41,982 nucleotides of DNA from Alloalcanivorax xenomutans (GTDB taxonomy: Bacteria; Pseudomonadota; Gammaproteobacteria; Pseudomonadales; Alcanivoracaceae), in the NCBI RefSeq assembly GCF_900217905.1, contig NZ_OBMO01000032.1, positions 1 through 41,982 of the forward strand, written 5' to 3'. This document shows positions 26,685 to 36,903 of this stretch, in pieces. A model generated the notes under the pieces. That model saw nothing but the letters and a program-made list of their open reading frames with translations, was not told where the DNA came from and did no database searches. Numbering within the stretch: the stretch's first letter is position 1; every line of letters begins with the position of its first letter. A program made the translations under genes and the position numbers.

Positions 26685-27392
26685 ATGATCCGGTTGGCGG
26701 GCTGTAACCACCTGCAAGTTTTGATCATCGAGGACAACAGTGCCCTCGCGGGCAACCTGTTCGATTACCTGGAAGCCCGTGGTCATTATCCGGATGCGGC
26801 ACCGGATGGTCTTTCGGGACTGCATCTGGCCACCCATAACCACTACGATGTCATCGTCCTGGATTGGATGTTGCCACACCTGAACGGGCTCGATTTCCTG
26901 CAGCGCCTGCGCGACGAAGCCGGCCTCGCCACACCGGTGCTGATGCTTACCGCCAAGGACCAGCTGCCGGACAAAATCGCCGGCTTCGAGGCCGGCGCCG
27001 ACGACTATCTGATCAAACCTTTCGCTCTGGCGGAACTGGAAATCCGCCTGCGGGCCCTGGTCAGCCGGGGCTGGGACGCCGGCTCCGCCGACCTCTGCGT
27101 GGGCGACTTGCGATTTGACCCTCAGACACTGGAAATCAAACGCGGCGGCCGCATGCTTTCCCTGCCGCCGGCCGGTCGGCGGCTGCTGGAAGTTTTGATG
27201 CGGGCATCCCCCAAGGTCGTGCCCCGGGAAAAACTGGAGTCCACTCTCTGGGGCGACGGCCCGCCGGATCAGGATATTCTGCGCTCGCACATGTACCACC
27301 TGCGCAAGGTGGTGGATCGTCCGTTCAGCAGAAAGCTGATTCACACCGCGCCCCGGGTCGGTTACCGGTTGTGCCAGCTTGACCATGAATAG
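26685..27392 (+). CDS. OmpR/PhoB-family response regulator
   Basis: 235 residues. Receiver domain with acidic I-I-E-D-N at about 14-18, phospho-acceptor D60 in I-V-L-D-W-M-L-P, T in M-L-T-A-K-D and K in L-I-K-P-F. The C-terminal winged helix carries D-P-Q-T-L-E-I, E-K-L-E-S-T-L-W and the closing T-A-P-R-V-G-Y-R-L. It overlaps the histidine kinase start by 8 nt. It probably controls the preceding mipA-like gene. Confidence 0.92.
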   Translation: MIRLAGCNHLQVLIIEDNSALAGNLFDYLEARGHYPDAAPDGLSGLHLATHNHYDVIVLDWMLPHLNGLDFLQRLRDEAGLATPVLMLTAKDQLPDKIAGFEAGADDYLIKPFALAELEIRLRALVSRGWDAGSADLCVGDLRFDPQTLEIKRGGRMLSLPPAGRRLLEVLMRASPKVVPREKLESTLWGDGPPDQDILRSHMYHLRKVVDRPFSRKLIHTAPRVGYRLCQLDHE

Positions 27393-28698
27393 CTGCCGGC
27401 ATACCAGTCTTCGCCGGCGGATCAACAGCCGCTTCCTGCTGGTGATCATTCTTCTGACCGCCGTCATCGCCTTCCATAGCTACCTGTCGCAATCCCTGCT
27501 CGAAAGTCAGTATTGGCGCATCATTCTGGAATCCACCCTGGCGGACCTGGATGCCGACAAACCCCTGAAAACCAGGAAGCTGCCGCAGGTCGGCCCTTTG
27601 CGTGGCTGGTACGTTCCCGCCAGGCAAGGGGAAGAGTCCGCCCCTCCGCCCTTTCGTGATTTGCCTCTGGGATTCCAGGGCCGGCAAATTGAATGGCAAG
27701 GGCGGACCTATGTGGCTCTGGTCCATCCCAATGACACCGAGCGAGTGGTGCTGGCGCTGGACATCACGGAACTGGAAACACAACAAAATCAGGGTGCCGT
27801 GCTCGGCGCGGTAATCGCCGTCATCAGCTTGATGTTGGCGATTCTGCTGGTACGTTCTCTGGCCCGGCGCCTCTCCGCGCCGGTCAAGGACATCGCCAAA
27901 CGCATGGCGTCCCTGGATCCACGAGAGGCCGGCGCCCGTCTGCCGGTCGACTACAAGGAAGTGGAGATTCACCACATCGCCCAGGCCGCCAACGGCTATC
28001 TGGACCGGGTGGACAAATTCATCGACCGGGAGCGGCAACTGCTCGATCAGGCCAGCCATGAATTCCGCACCCCCATCGCCGTGATCGCCAGCGCGGTGGA
28101 TGTGCTCGATACCCTGCCGGCGTTACCGGCGACGGCTCACCGGCCACTTCACCGTATTCGGGAGACGGTGGATAACCTGCACGAAATCATGGCCGCTCTA
28201 CTGTTCCTGTCACGGGAGCAACCTACGGATAATGGCACACGGGAGTGGTGCGATCTGCGTGAGCTTCTGCCCGCGCTGGTCCACGATCATCAACATCTGG
28301 TGTCGAACAAACCGGTGGCATTCGAGCTCACCCCCTTGCCCGCCACCGTTTTGAACACGCCCGCCGCAATGCTTCGTATCGCCGTGAGCAACCTGCTCCG
28401 CAATGCCGCCGAAAATACTCATCAGGGGTCCATCGGAATCGATGTCAATACCGATGACGGCGTGCTATTGCGGATCACCGACACCGGCGTGGGCTTCGAC
28501 CCGGAACAGGTTGCCCGCGACTACACCCAAAGTCTGCGCGCGCTGCCCGCCCCGGGAACAGGCCCCGGGCTCGGCTTGTTTCTGAGCCAGCGGATCTGTG
28601 AACATTTTGGTTGGACGCTGGATTTTGATTCGATGCCGGGAGGAGGTACCCGGGCCACTCTCGATCTGAGTAGCAGTGTCGCTACGCTCCAACCTTAG
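27385..28698 (+). CDS. Sensor histidine kinase
   Basis: 437 residues from the ATG at 27385 (an upstream TTG at 27379 is less likely). TM1 at about 17-33, a short periplasmic sensor of about 100 residues, TM2 at about 137-157, a HAMP-like linker, then phospho-acceptor H225 in Q-A-S-H-E-F-R-T-P. N-box N-L-L-R-N-A-A-E-N, G1 D-T-G-V-G-F-D-P and G2 G-T-G-P-G-L-G-L-F-L complete the ATPase domain. Partner of the overlapping response regulator. The ligand is unknown; with a MipA-type neighbour, envelope stress is a reasonable guess. Confidence 0.92.
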   Translation: MNSCRHTSLRRRINSRFLLVIILLTAVIAFHSYLSQSLLESQYWRIILESTLADLDADKPLKTRKLPQVGPLRGWYVPARQGEESAPPPFRDLPLGFQGRQIEWQGRTYVALVHPNDTERVVLALDITELETQQNQGAVLGAVIAVISLMLAILLVRSLARRLSAPVKDIAKRMASLDPREAGARLPVDYKEVEIHHIAQAANGYLDRVDKFIDRERQLLDQASHEFRTPIAVIASAVDVLDTLPALPATAHRPLHRIRETVDNLHEIMAALLFLSREQPTDNGTREWCDLRELLPALVHDHQHLVSNKPVAFELTPLPATVLNTPAAMLRIAVSNLLRNAAENTHQGSIGIDVNTDDGVLLRITDTGVGFDPEQVARDYTQSLRALPAPGTGPGLGLFLSQRICEHFGWTLDFDSMPGGGTRATLDLSSSVATLQP

Positions 28699-28700
28699 GG

Positions 28701-28807
28701 GCGAACCTGCAAGCGAATACCTCATACCGGAGGCCACATTCGCCAGCAGGCTGGCTCCCACAGTCCGCACTACGAAGCCCCTGTGGGAGCTTGTCCGCAA
28801 GCGAATA
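28701..28807. repeat. REP-like cluster upstream of the amidase operon
   Basis: GCGAACCTGCAAGCGAAT, then ATTCGCCAGCAGGCTGGCTC-CCACAG facing CTACGAAGCCCCTGTGGGAG-CTTGTCCGCAAGCGAAT. Same head-to-head arrangement as 13419-13490. It ends 28 nt before the ami -35 box. Confidence 0.8.
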
Positions 28808-28835
28808 TCCCAACTCCTGCATCGGATTGGAGTGC

Positions 28836-28865
28836 TTGACAGCGGCGGCAAGGAGCGCCTATAAC
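28836..28865 (+). promoter_or_regulatory. Sigma-70 promoter of the amidase operon
   Basis: TTGACA (28836-28841, consensus -35) and TATAAC (28860-28865, 5/6 of -10) with an 18-nt spacer. Predicted transcript start about 28872, giving a leader of about 170 nt before amiE. A strong constitutive promoter is what the Pseudomonas ami model expects, because control acts at the leader terminator. Confidence 0.8.
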
Positions 28866-28930
28866 GTGACAAACAGGCGGCGCCCATCAACGGCGATGCG
28901 GTTACGCCAACCAGATTGCACAATGCCAAC

Positions 28931-28946
28931 AGAGCAAATGGGCTCT
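28931..28946 (+). promoter_or_regulatory. Hexaloop hairpin overlapping leader terminator (candidate AmiR site)
   Basis: AGAGC-AAATGG-GCTCT: 5-bp stem with a 6-nt loop. Its 3' arm uses bases 28942-28946 of the terminator stem (28941-28970), so the two structures exclude each other. A second small hairpin, GGTT-ACGCC-AACC, lies upstream at 28900-28912. ANTAR proteins such as AmiR bind paired small hairpins with hexaloops; the loop here has A at position 1 but G at position 5, not the usual 4, and the upstream loop has five bases. Confidence 0.55.
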
Positions 28947-28978
28947 TCCGGGACTTGTCCCGGAAGAGCCTTTTTTTT
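28941..28978 (+). terminator. Leader terminator before amiE
   Basis: GGCTCTTCCGGGAC and its exact reverse complement around TT, followed by T8 (28971-28978). A very strong intrinsic terminator between promoter and amiE, as in the Pseudomonas aeruginosa ami leader where AmiR prevents termination. Confidence 0.95.
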
Positions 28979-29018
28979 GGTTCGTCATCCGTGACGGCCA
29001 CTCCATTTGCCCTAATGA

Positions 29019-30083
<1,065 letters not shown>

Positions 30084-30088
30084 GTCGC

Positions 30089-30121
30089 GGCGGCGTGCCG
30101 ATCGGCACGCCGCCCCTTTTT
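30089..30121 (+). terminator. Intercistronic terminator between amiE and amiB
   Basis: GGCGGCGTGCCG-AT-CGGCACGCCGCC (12-bp perfect stem) then CC and T5. It lies 5 nt after the amiE stop. Partial readthrough would give low amiBCRS expression and high amiE. Confidence 0.9.
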
Positions 30122-30155
30122 CGGACAGCTTTTTTCCGGACAATAGGGATACGCC

Positions 30156-31277
30156 ATGCCCTTTCTCAACGATATGATCGAACAAAATCAGAGACAGCGC
30201 GATCAACACCTGGCTCTGAATCATGAAAACGCGGCGCGGCACAACGTGGTGCAAGCCCATTTGCGTCATCAATCGGCTCTGCAAAGCCGTTATCGTTTCG
30301 ACGTGAGCACCATCATGGCCACCCTGCGTGGCGAAATCCTCGGCCAGGACCCGGCTCTGCAGGCGGTGGAAGACATTCTCAAGGTGGTGCGCGCCGATAT
30401 CACCGACCCACGCCGGCCTTTGTTCACCGCTCTGTTCCTGGGCCCCACCGGCGTCGGCAAAACCGAGATCGTGCGCGCCCTGGCGCGGGCTCTGCATGGT
30501 GATGCCGATGCGTTCTGCCGGGTGGACATGAACACCCTGTCCCAGGAGCATTACGCCGCCGCGCTGACCGGCGCGCCACCGGGCTATGTGGGCGCCAAGG
30601 AGGGCACCACTCTGCTCGACCAGGACAAACTGGAAGGCACCCAGGGCCGCCCCGGTATCGTACTGTTCGATGAACTGGAGAAAGCCAGTGACGAAGTGAT
30701 TCAGGCGCTGCTGAACGTCTTCGACAACGGCATGCTGACCGTGGCGTCCGGTGAGCGCACCTACAGTTTTCGCGATACCCTGATCTTCATGACCAGCAAC
30801 CTTGGTGCCCGGGACATTCAGCATTACGACGAACGGCGCGCCCGCTTTCCCCGCTCCCTGCTGCCAGGGGGCCACGACCGCCGCCATCACCATATCGACA
30901 AGCTGGTGCGCGGCAAACTGCTCAAGGCGTTCTCACCGGAGTTCGTCAACCGCATCGACACCACCATCACGTTCAACTGGATCGAACCGGACATCGTTGA
31001 GCAACTGGTGGCGCTTGAGATCAGCCGGCTCAATCAGCGCCTGATCAAACACCATTGCCATCTCGATGTGGACCCAAAGGTGGTGTCGTTCCTGGCCAGG
31101 CAGGGGTTCGATCGGCAATTTGGCGCCCGCTCCCTGCGCCGTGGTGTCCGGCGGTATCTGGAAGTGCCGTTGGCGGAGTATCTTCTGCGCCATCATCACC
31201 CCTGCGACAATGGAGATACCCCAACCGCGTATTGGGCCCGGCTGGAACACCAACGCGTGGTCTTCCTACCACTGTAG
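30156..31277 (+). CDS. amiB: ClpB/ClpA-like AAA+ ATPase AmiB
   Basis: 373 residues. A single Clp-type AAA+ module: Walker A G-P-T-G-V-G-K-T (96-103), Walker B I-V-L-F-D-E (168-173), sensor-1 region F-M-T-S-N-L-G-A-R, and the C-terminal D2-small domain with F-L-A-R-Q-G-F-D-R-Q-F-G-A-R-S-L-R-R. The first 55 residues are helical and charged. Second gene of the Pseudomonas ami operon; its role is unclear there (a chaperone or energising partner for AmiS has been proposed). Confidence 0.92.
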   Translation: MPFLNDMIEQNQRQRDQHLALNHENAARHNVVQAHLRHQSALQSRYRFDVSTIMATLRGEILGQDPALQAVEDILKVVRADITDPRRPLFTALFLGPTGVGKTEIVRALARALHGDADAFCRVDMNTLSQEHYAAALTGAPPGYVGAKEGTTLLDQDKLEGTQGRPGIVLFDELEKASDEVIQALLNVFDNGMLTVASGERTYSFRDTLIFMTSNLGARDIQHYDERRARFPRSLLPGGHDRRHHHIDKLVRGKLLKAFSPEFVNRIDTTITFNWIEPDIVEQLVALEISRLNQRLIKHHCHLDVDPKVVSFLARQGFDRQFGARSLRRGVRRYLEVPLAEYLLRHHHPCDNGDTPTAYWARLEHQRVVFLPL

Positions 31278-33067
<1,790 letters not shown>

Positions 33068-33112
33068 AGAGCCGGCCCCGAATCATGCCAATAACAACAA
33101 GGAGTACACATC

Positions 33113-33631
33113 ATGATACTCGGACTCACTCTGCTGTACGTCGGCGCCGTGCTGTTTCTCAACAGCATCTGGCTGATGAACAAGATCAGCGGCCGCGAGG
33201 TCGCCGTCATCAACCTGTTCGTCGGCGCACTGAGCCTGTGCATCGCCCTGTTCCTGATTCTCGCCGAACCCTCCGGCCCGCTATCGATCAAGGCCGGCGC
33301 CTTCACTCTGTTGTTTGCCTTCACCTATCTGTGGGTGGCCGCCAATCAGTTTCTCAATGTGGACGGCAAGGGGCTGGGCTGGTTCTGCCTGTTTGTCAGC
33401 CTCACTGCCGGCATCATCGCGATCCAATCACTGGCGGACATCGGTGGCGAATTCGGTCTATGGAATACCTTCAATTGGGTAGCCTGGACTGTGCTGTGGT
33501 TCAGCTTCTTTCTGCTGTTGGGGCTGTCGCGGAACATCCAGAAGCCGGTGGCATGGCTCACTCTGTTATGCGCCGTATTCACCGGCTGGATACCGGGATT
33601 GTTACTGCTTGAACAGGTTGTTCAAGCCTGA
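33113..33631 (+). CDS. amiS: AmiS/UreI-family amide transporter
   Basis: 172 residues, almost entirely hydrophobic, with about six membrane helices, starting [17 protein letters not shown]. Conserved F-T-Y-L-W-V-A and W-N-T-F-N-W-V-A-W segments typical of the AmiS/UreI channel family. Proposed to admit short amides or release urea-like products. AAGGAG lies before ATG. Last gene of the operon. Confidence 0.95.
   Translation: MILGLTLLYVGAVLFLNSIWLMNKISGREVAVINLFVGALSLCIALFLILAEPSGPLSIKAGAFTLLFAFTYLWVAANQFLNVDGKGLGWFCLFVSLTAGIIAIQSLADIGGEFGLWNTFNWVAWTVLWFSFFLLLGLSRNIQKPVAWLTLLCAVFTGWIPGLLLLEQVVQA
33608..33626. terminator. Hairpin at the end of amiS
   Basis: CTTGAACA-GGT-TGTTCAAG, perfect 8-bp stem just before the amiS stop. 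No T-tract; could assist termination between amiS and the convergent small gene. Confidence 0.35.
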
Positions 33632-33673
33632 TCAGCGAAGCCCCGCTCCAGGTACGAACCGCCCCTTGCCGTG

Positions 33674-33949
33674 TTACAGCTCATGGAGGCAGTATTCACC
33701 GGCCTGGTCCGCCAGTATCATGACCACGGCGCCATTTCGCAAAAGCGTGGCGTCGCCCATGGCGTCTTCCAGCCTATCGTACCGATGGGCCCAGGCCGGG
33801 TGGTAGCCGCTCAACACGGGCGGTTCCCCCTCCCTCCGACCTCGGTGGGTAAGGTAGGTCCGGGTCGGGGCCGAGTACACCACATAGCCGAGAAACACCT
33901 GCCCATAGGTTTGGAAATCCGCTTCAGACTCCAGTTTCCGTATTGCCAT
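33674..33949 (-). CDS. Small hypothetical protein
   Basis: 91 residues from the ATG at 33949 (M-A-I-R-K-L-E-S-E-A-D-F), which has GGAGAG 6 nt before it; the frame continues to 34075 without another good site. Contains a Y-G-Q-V-F-L-G-Y-V-V-Y-S strand region, then a mixed C-terminal half ending C-L-H-E-L. No family recognised. It lies downstream of the type VI effector region and may be an additional cargo or immunity gene, or an unrelated spacer gene. Confidence 0.5.
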   Translation of the reverse strand: MAIRKLESEADFQTYGQVFLGYVVYSAPTRTYLTHRGRREGEPPVLSGYHPAWAHRYDRLEDAMGDATLLRNGAVVMILADQAGEYCLHEL

Positions 33950-34143
33950 GACGCTCTCCAGATGAGGGTCCTCCAAGCTCCTTTCCCCATCCTCCGCACC
34001 ACAGCAGTCTGCCCGTGTCGGGAGAGCCAAATCCTGATCCAGATCAAAAAGGCCTGCTGACCTTACAAACGGCACCGGAACACAATCCTGAAGATGATCT
34101 CCCAGCTCTTGATATCCAGCTTGATATTGAGAGTCAGGTCTTT

Positions 34144-35166
34144 TTATTGATTATTCGGATGTTCAAAGCATTCCCACTCATTTCCGTCGAAGCGAAGCAG
34201 TTTTTTCGGCGAAAGAGCCCAAAGAACACCATCCTTGGCTTCAATATCGGAGACGTCTCTCAAATTCAGTTTGTCACTGATATCCAGACGTTCTGGCTTC
34301 TCATTTCGCATGGAATAAATGCCGTCGTCAGCGGCAATATAAACAGAACCTTCATAGGAAGTAATGGACAAGAAGTCCCATTCCGATGTTTTTCGGGCAA
34401 CAACTTTGAAACCCTGTCGCGCATTGCCTCGCAGCACCGTCCCCGCACTCCCCGCGATCCACAGCTCCGATGGCGACACAACATGAATACAATTCAGGTG
34501 GGAACCGGTAGCACGATCCAACTGGCTCCAGACCTTGCCATCGTAGTGAGCCATAAAGCCATCACTACCGACGACATACAGGTCATCCTCATTCGGGCCG
34601 TTGATATCATAAAGCGCGACCTCATGATCCATTGCATCAATCATGCTCTGGATCATTTGTTGCCGCTCTTCTTCCGTGATTCCCGAAGACGGCTGAGCGG
34701 AGACGGGAGCCTGCAGCAAACCAGCATCACAATGCTCCCAACCTGCATCCACCCTCCTGTAGACCTGGCCGCCATGGCCGCAAACGTACAGATGTTTTCC
34801 CAGCTTGCGAATTCTGTTCACCGGACCGTAATTCGGGCCGCCTTCCTTATCGCCCGCATCGTCTATCACCTCAATGATGGTGCCGTCCCGGCTGTAGCAC
34901 TCGACCTCGCCGTCTATGTTGAGCGCATAGGCTTTTCGCGTTTCATTGGCCATCGGTTCCGGGAAACACGTTGAGACCACCTCCCAGTTCGGCAGCTCAT
35001 GATAGAACCATTTCTCTTCCGTCTGATCCTGGTATATAAACATCACGGAATAAGGCGCATCCTCCGACTCAGTCCATAGGTCCGGGGAAGAAGCGATGTA
35101 GTACATATCCCGATTTATTGCGCAGCCATTTACGAATGTAATCGGTGAACCTTTCGTGTTTGACAT
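34144..35166 (-). CDS. Predicted immunity protein, beta-propeller-like
   Basis: 340 residues from the ATG at 35166 (M-S-N-T-K-G-S-P), starting 13 nt after the stop of the nuclease effector. It has repeated short beta-segments of the type L-Y-V-C-G-H-G-G-Q-V-Y, L-Y-V-V-G-S-D-G-F-M-A-H-Y, L-W-I-A-G-S-A-G-T-V-L-R, V-Y-I-A-A-D-D-G-I-Y-S-M and L-W-A-L-S-P-K-K-L-L-R-F, spaced about 45 residues apart, as expected of propeller blades. No signal peptide, so cytoplasmic. Position directly after a predicted nuclease toxin makes immunity the best guess. Its composition is less GC-rich than the adjacent structural genes, as often seen for toxin-immunity cargo. Confidence 0.7.
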   Translation of the reverse strand: MSNTKGSPITFVNGCAINRDMYYIASSPDLWTESEDAPYSVMFIYQDQTEEKWFYHELPNWEVVSTCFPEPMANETRKAYALNIDGEVECYSRDGTIIEVIDDAGDKEGGPNYGPVNRIRKLGKHLYVCGHGGQVYRRVDAGWEHCDAGLLQAPVSAQPSSGITEEERQQMIQSMIDAMDHEVALYDINGPNEDDLYVVGSDGFMAHYDGKVWSQLDRATGSHLNCIHVVSPSELWIAGSAGTVLRGNARQGFKVVARKTSEWDFLSITSYEGSVYIAADDGIYSMRNEKPERLDISDKLNLRDVSDIEAKDGVLWALSPKKLLRFDGNEWECFEHPNNQ

Positions 35167-35179
35167 AGTATTGCCTTTT

Positions 35180-36382
35180 CTAGAATTCCCCGGGTCCTTC
35201 ACTACCCAAGTCGCCAAACGACAGCTCACGCGTCAGTTTGCCGCTCTTATTAGCCCTGACCTTGAAGTCCGGCCCCATTCCTTTCGCTTGATGGTAAGCG
35301 CGTAATTGAGCCGCGAGGCTGGATGTCTTGCAACCGGTGACCGAAGCCGCAGCTTTAGCCCCCGCCATCTCCAAAGCAAGCAGGCTGGCCGTTCCCGGAG
35401 GGGAACCCAGTGCACCAATTCCAGGCTCATACTTTTGGTCGTATAGCCGGTGCACTCGGGTATGCTGGCTTCTCGTCAGGCAGATCACAAGACCCTCCGG
35501 CTCGGATAAGCCACCGGGAATCTGACGTCTCCCCGCACCTTTACGACCTCCGAGTCTGAACGCCCGATCAGGGACGACATGATGCCCAATCTTTTCTTCT
35601 GCTTTACAGGTGTCGGGCCGGTAAGGCCTGAGAACACATTTCCCCCGCCCCTTGGTTTTAGCGCCATCGCCTTTCCCATCTTTACCGCCGCCGCTCGTCG
35701 AAGGCTCATTCGCCCTTTTCGCCCCCTGCTCCGTCGCTTCCCTGGCTCCCTTGCCCGCGCCTTCCAGGGCGTCCGCCCCTTTACGCACGCCCTTGGCGGC
35801 GGTGGCGCCCCAGCCGGCGAAGGGAATCATTGCGGCGGCGGACAGAGCGGCACCGGCATAATCGCCGCGCGCCAAACTGACCAGGGCATTTATGCCGTCG
35901 GCCACCTCTCCGACCACGGGAATCAGGCCCGCGCCATCAAGGACCAACTGGGTGCCATCCAGAATGCCTTCACCGTTCCGGGACCAGAACCCTTCTTCCT
36001 GTTCGGTTTCCGGCTCCAGCGGAGGGTTGGCCTCGCTGGCCGGTCCCGGAGTGGCGCCGGTTTCGCCGACCACTCGCCCTATGGTGTTACCACCGCCGTG
36101 GCTCTGAATGGAGCGGTTCTGGCGGCCGATGGGCGCTTGCTCTTCTTCCTCGTCCGGCGGTTCGAACTCGGGAAGATCCAAATCCGGATGCGCCTCTCGG
36201 TAGGCGGCGTAATCGTCATAGCTGAGCAGCTCCCGGGACAACGGCGTTGCAATGGTTTCATCCGCCGGGAACACCTCCATGAGAACCCCTTCGGTTCTGG
36301 GGTTCACATGCAGCCAATCGCCATTCGGCAGTTCCCTGCCCCCGTAGATCGTGATCGGGGGTAATACGATGACGTCATCCAT
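35180..36382 (-). CDS. Predicted T6SS nuclease effector (pre-toxin plus HHH/AHH-type HNH fold)
   Basis: About 400 residues; ATG at 36382 (with AAGGG upstream) or 36391. Residue numbers below are from the 36391 start. N-terminal segment with I-Y-G-G-R-E-L-P-N-G-D-W and an acidic/proline linker; then a hydrophobic Gly/Ala-rich pre-toxin region (152-200, G-L-I-P-V-V-G-E-V-A-D-G...M-I-P-F-A-G-W-G) common in polymorphic toxins; a low-complexity Lys/Gly linker; and a C-terminal nuclease-like domain with I-G-H-H-V-V-P-D (H270, H271) and S-Q-H-T-R-V-H-R (H310, H314). That pattern fits the AHH/GHH branch of HNH/EndoVII nucleases, acting on DNA. It lies in the vgrG island, with the propeller gene as likely immunity. 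No PAAR domain of its own, so it must use a partner for loading. Confidence 0.75.
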   Translation of the reverse strand: MDDVIVLPPITIYGGRELPNGDWLHVNPRTEGVLMEVFPADETIATPLSRELLSYDDYAAYREAHPDLDLPEFEPPDEEEEQAPIGRQNRSIQSHGGGNTIGRVVGETGATPGPASEANPPLEPETEQEEGFWSRNGEGILDGTQLVLDGAGLIPVVGEVADGINALVSLARGDYAGAALSAAAMIPFAGWGATAAKGVRKGADALEGAGKGAREATEQGAKRANEPSTSGGGKDGKGDGAKTKGRGKCVLRPYRPDTCKAEEKIGHHVVPDRAFRLGGRKGAGRRQIPGGLSEPEGLVICLTRSQHTRVHRLYDQKYEPGIGALGSPPGTASLLALEMAGAKAAASVTGCKTSSLAAQLRAYHQAKGMGPDFKVRANKSGKLTRELSFGDLGSEGPGEF

Positions 36383-36420
36383 CTCCGGCATCCCTTCCCA
36401 TAGCCATTCCGGTCCGGTAC

Positions 36421-36903
36421 TTATCGGCCCCGCACCTTGACGATGATGACATCCGTGATTCGCCAGCGACCATTTTCATCCAAGGCAATCGGCGCATGGA
36501 AAAAACGCATCATCGGCGCCCGCGGCATCTGTTGCCGTTCGAACACCGGCCTCCCGGAAATCTCAGTGAGGCGCCAGCCGCCTATTCTGGCCACGCCGTC
36601 TTCACTGATCATGGGCGCGGAATGATCACGCAGTTCGCCAATCAGGAAACCGTAGTCCTGCTCCGGCTTTTTTTCCGACAGGACTTCAATCAGGTTTTCT
36701 TTAAGCGCTTCCAGATCCGCCATGGTGAGCGGGTGGACGCCGTCGGCGGTGTTCACTTCGATACTGGTCATGGTGGTATCCATTGGCGGGGGCTGCCCGC
36801 TGTTATTTCCGTTGTTGTTTCCAACACAGGCCTGAGTCAAGGCGGTCAGGCACAAGAGACTCAACAAAAACGAGCAACGCTCCATGGCCCTGAGCATATT
36901 CAT
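36421..36903 (-). CDS. Lipoprotein, candidate immunity to the metallopeptidase effector
   Basis: 160 residues. Signal peptide with lipobox L-T-Q-A-C (Cys26), followed by an Asn/Gly linker, so it is anchored in the envelope facing the periplasm. The mature domain has a helix (M-A-D-L-E-A-L-K-E-N-L) and a beta-rich half with F-L-I-G-E-L-R-D and W-R-I-T-D-V-I-I-V. Start at 36903 overlaps the stop of the PAAR-like gene (ATGA), with its GAGGAGGA inside that gene's end: strong coupling. No family recognised. A periplasmic immunity protein against the preceding HELIH effector is the simplest reading. Confidence 0.7.
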   Translation of the reverse strand: MNMLRAMERCSFLLSLLCLTALTQACVGNNNGNNSGQPPPMDTTMTSIEVNTADGVHPLTMADLEALKENLIEVLSEKKPEQDYGFLIGELRDHSAPMISEDGVARIGGWRLTEISGRPVFERQQMPRAPMMRFFHAPIALDENGRWRITDVIIVKVRGR

